Source: Sediminibacterium sp.
GTDB lineage: Bacteria; Bacteroidota; Bacteroidia; Chitinophagales; Chitinophagaceae
Length of the DNA: 6,800 bases
Direction: 5' to 3'
Assembly (NCBI GenBank): GCA_028288645.1
Contig: JAQBNJ010000261.1
Coordinates: 1 to 6,800 of the forward strand
The position numbers and the translations under genes are program-made. Of this stretch, positions 5,289-6,800 are shown piece after piece. Position 1 is the first letter of the stretch, and each line of letters begins with the position of its first letter. Below the pieces are notes generated by a model. That model did not search any database. It was not told the origin of the DNA and saw only the letters and a program-made list of their open reading frames with translations.

Positions 5289-6800
5289 ATGCTACATTTG
5301 AGAAAAGGTATGCCCAGCGTTTTTAAAATAGTACGTATAATTTGCTTTGTTGTATCCCTTGGTTATTCGCTGCAGTGTTCCGCCCAGGCCTTTGATCTTA
5401 ATACCGGGATTTCTTATCAAAAAATATTTGTTTATGAAGACACGATGGGCAGGCTGCATATGCCCAAGACTTATGAAATGAATTTATTGCATACCTATGA
5501 CAGCAATCAAATTATTATATTCAAGCCTTCGAATAAAAAATCTGTTTTCTGGATCGAATATGTTTTCCGCTGCAGTTGGACAGGTAACGCCTCTGTCATC
5601 CTGAACGGAAGAGGACTCAAGGATAGTATCACATCATACAATTATTCAATTCAAAGCAGGCCCGATGAACATGGCGAATATGTATCGGCCCCGCGAAAGC
5701 CCGGCACTGAGGAATACCTGACAAATAAGTACATCTATGAGTATTCTTTACAAGCAAGCACAAGTGATAATTTTATCGTAAGACTCCATACCTATGGAGT
5801 TACGATACAGGCAAAGTTGGATATTTATTATGACGCAGGCAAAATCGTCCATATAGGCGAAGTAATGTTTTACTGTGCAATGGTGTTGATGGTATTGATT
5901 CTTTTTGTGTCTGTGATAATCTTTTATTATGATAAAAATTTTGTAAACATATTATTCATCCTGTTTTCGGCCAGTTCAATAATAGATATCAGTGTAATCC
6001 ATTTTTACTTTTCTCATTCTCCATTTACCTATGCACAGGAGGGATTTTGGCGTGAATTGACATTGACCTCTTTACATGCCGCCTACAGCTGTTTTGTTTT
6101 CTTTGCGTTTCTCTCGCATTTTTTATTTCCTGTTAAAAAGCAGTCTGTGTGGGCAAAATTATTTTTTCTCTGCTATGGCATTTTTATGATCCTGGAGATT
6201 GCCGGAGACTTCGCTCCCTATAGTAAGTTTCAATACATGCTACGCGATACCACTTTTATTAAAGATTTTCTCGTGATCACTAGTGGTGTTTCTTATTTGA
6301 TCGTGGTATATACAAAGTTGCACACGAAGCAGAAAGCATACTTTATCCTCACTGGAATTGCATTGGCAGTTTATTATAGTGGTTTTTTATGGCGGGGAAA
6401 ATCCGGGTTGCATCCCGTTTATAAGGAGCTGATCTCATATTCATTTGTTTTGGCGGAATGCTGTCTGCTTTTCGCTTGTGTAATACATCTTTTTTTGGAG
6501 GGCAAAAAAGAAAAAAAGCGAAACTTTGAAAAAGCTAATGAAGAAATGAATGCTATTTTGCTCAACCAGATCGTAAAAACTGAAGAAGCAGAAAGAAGAA
6601 GAATGTCGCAGGACCTGCACGATGATCTTGGTGGAACTTTATCTCGGTTGAAATTACATATGACGCAGCTTAACAAAAATGACTATGTTGAAAACGAAGA
6701 TTTTAAGAAATATCGCGATGAAAGCATTCAGATACTTGATGCTGCACTATCAGACCTTCGGCAAATCTCGCACAATCTGATGCCAAAGGATTTTTCCCAC
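5289..6800 (+). CDS. 7TM sensor histidine kinase, HisKA_3 family (partial, 3' end outside window)
   Basis: An open frame of 504 codons runs from ATG 5289 to the window edge without a stop. Residues 1-33 are a signal peptide (basic start, hydrophobic core IICFVVSLGY, cleavage near CSA-Q33). Residues 34-187 form a beta-rich periplasmic domain that I cannot assign to a family. Seven hydrophobic segments follow (about 189-213, 217-240, 259-281, 288-308, 325-343, 348-367, 381-403), the layout of 7TMR-DISM-type receptors. A charged coiled-coil linker (KKEKKRNFEKANEEMNAI, then EEAERRR) leads to the HisKA_3 box DLHDDLGGTLSRLK with phospho-acceptor His444, and to ALSDLRQISHNLMP (486-499), typical of the end of the dimerisation domain. 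The HATPase domain lies beyond the edge. ATG 5310 (Met8) is an alternative start that also leaves a good signal peptide; AGAAAAGG is only 1 nt before it, too close for a normal SD. The ligand and partner regulator are unknown. Confidence 0.88.
   Translation, partial: MLHLRKGMPSVFKIVRIICFVVSLGYSLQCSAQAFDLNTGISYQKIFVYEDTMGRLHMPKTYEMNLLHTYDSNQIIIFKPSNKKSVFWIEYVFRCSWTGNASVILNGRGLKDSITSYNYSIQSRPDEHGEYVSAPRKPGTEEYLTNKYIYEYSLQASTSDNFIVRLHTYGVTIQAKLDIYYDAGKIVHIGEVMFYCAMVLMVLILFVSVIIFYYDKNFVNILFILFSASSIIDISVIHFYFSHSPFTYAQEGFWRELTLTSLHAAYSCFVFFAFLSHFLFPVKKQSVWAKLFFLCYGIFMILEIAGDFAPYSKFQYMLRDTTFIKDFLVITSGVSYLIVVYTKLHTKQKAYFILTGIALAVYYSGFLWRGKSGLHPVYKELISYSFVLAECCLLFACVIHLFLEGKKEKKRNFEKANEEMNAILLNQIVKTEEAERRRMSQDLHDDLGGTLSRLKLHMTQLNKNDYVENEDFKKYRDESIQILDAALSDLRQISHNLMPKDFSH
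5293..5300 (+). promoter_or_regulatory. Possible Bacteroidota -7 element (TACATTTG) at the start of the second kinase gene
   Basis: TACATTTG matches the Bacteroidota -7 consensus TAnnTTTG at every specified base. The best upstream TTTG (5260-5263) is 29 nt away, longer than the usual 17-23 nt spacer, so the promoter is incomplete. Transcription starting a few bases after 5300 would begin almost at the ATG of 5310 and would favour that internal start. A match to six fixed bases is expected about once or twice by chance in a window of this size. Confidence 0.2.

Noticed and set aside
6419..6676. 85-codon minus-strand frame near the right edge
   Set aside because: It is antisense to the coiled-coil and HisKA_3 box of the second kinase and has no support of its own.
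1..6800. Insertion sequence, CRISPR array, tRNA or integrase attachment site
   Set aside because: No transposase or integrase motifs, no regularly spaced repeats and no cloverleaf-like tRNA sequence were seen in the window.

Overview
The window looks like Bacteroidota DNA, most likely Chitinophagaceae or a close relative. The reasons are a moderate GC content (roughly 40% by eye), A-rich translation starts without Shine-Dalgarno sequences, and signalling proteins typical of that phylum: a giant periplasmic two-propeller/Y_Y_Y histidine kinase, a 7TM-type HisKA_3 histidine kinase and the tail of a NarL/LuxR-type response regulator. The species assignment is inference, since no rRNA or marker gene is present.

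Layout, left to right. Positions 1-121 are the last 39 codons of a LuxR/NarL-type response regulator (+). A 36-nt gap leads to a small orphan gene (158-475, +, 105 aa, no recognised family). Only 7 nt after it, a 440-aa clostripain-family (C11) cysteine peptidase converges on it from the minus strand (483-1805). The peptidase start lies 17 nt from the divergent start of a 1000-aa sensor kinase (1823-4825, +). A 463-nt non-coding stretch follows (4826-5288). It contains a three-arm set of competing inverted repeats (about 5074-5154) and a clear intrinsic terminator (5193-5220). Finally a second sensor kinase (7TM receptor plus HisKA_3) begins at 5289 and runs off the right edge.

How the genes may work together. 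Both kinases belong to the HisKA_3 family, which normally phosphorylates NarL/LuxR-type response regulators, and the tail of one such regulator lies at the left edge. Neither kinase has a response regulator directly beside it inside the window. The cognate regulator of the second kinase may lie beyond the right edge. The C11 peptidase lacks a signal peptide, so it is probably cytosolic. It keeps the His/Cys dyad but has Asn where the family usually has Asp two residues before the catalytic Cys, so its specificity may not be the usual Arg/Lys.

No mobile element, CRISPR array, tRNA or rRNA was found. The two points most worth a second look are the atypical cytosolic C11 peptidase with its small convergent neighbour, and the mutually exclusive RNA hairpins between the two kinases. 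Nothing here proves a new system.
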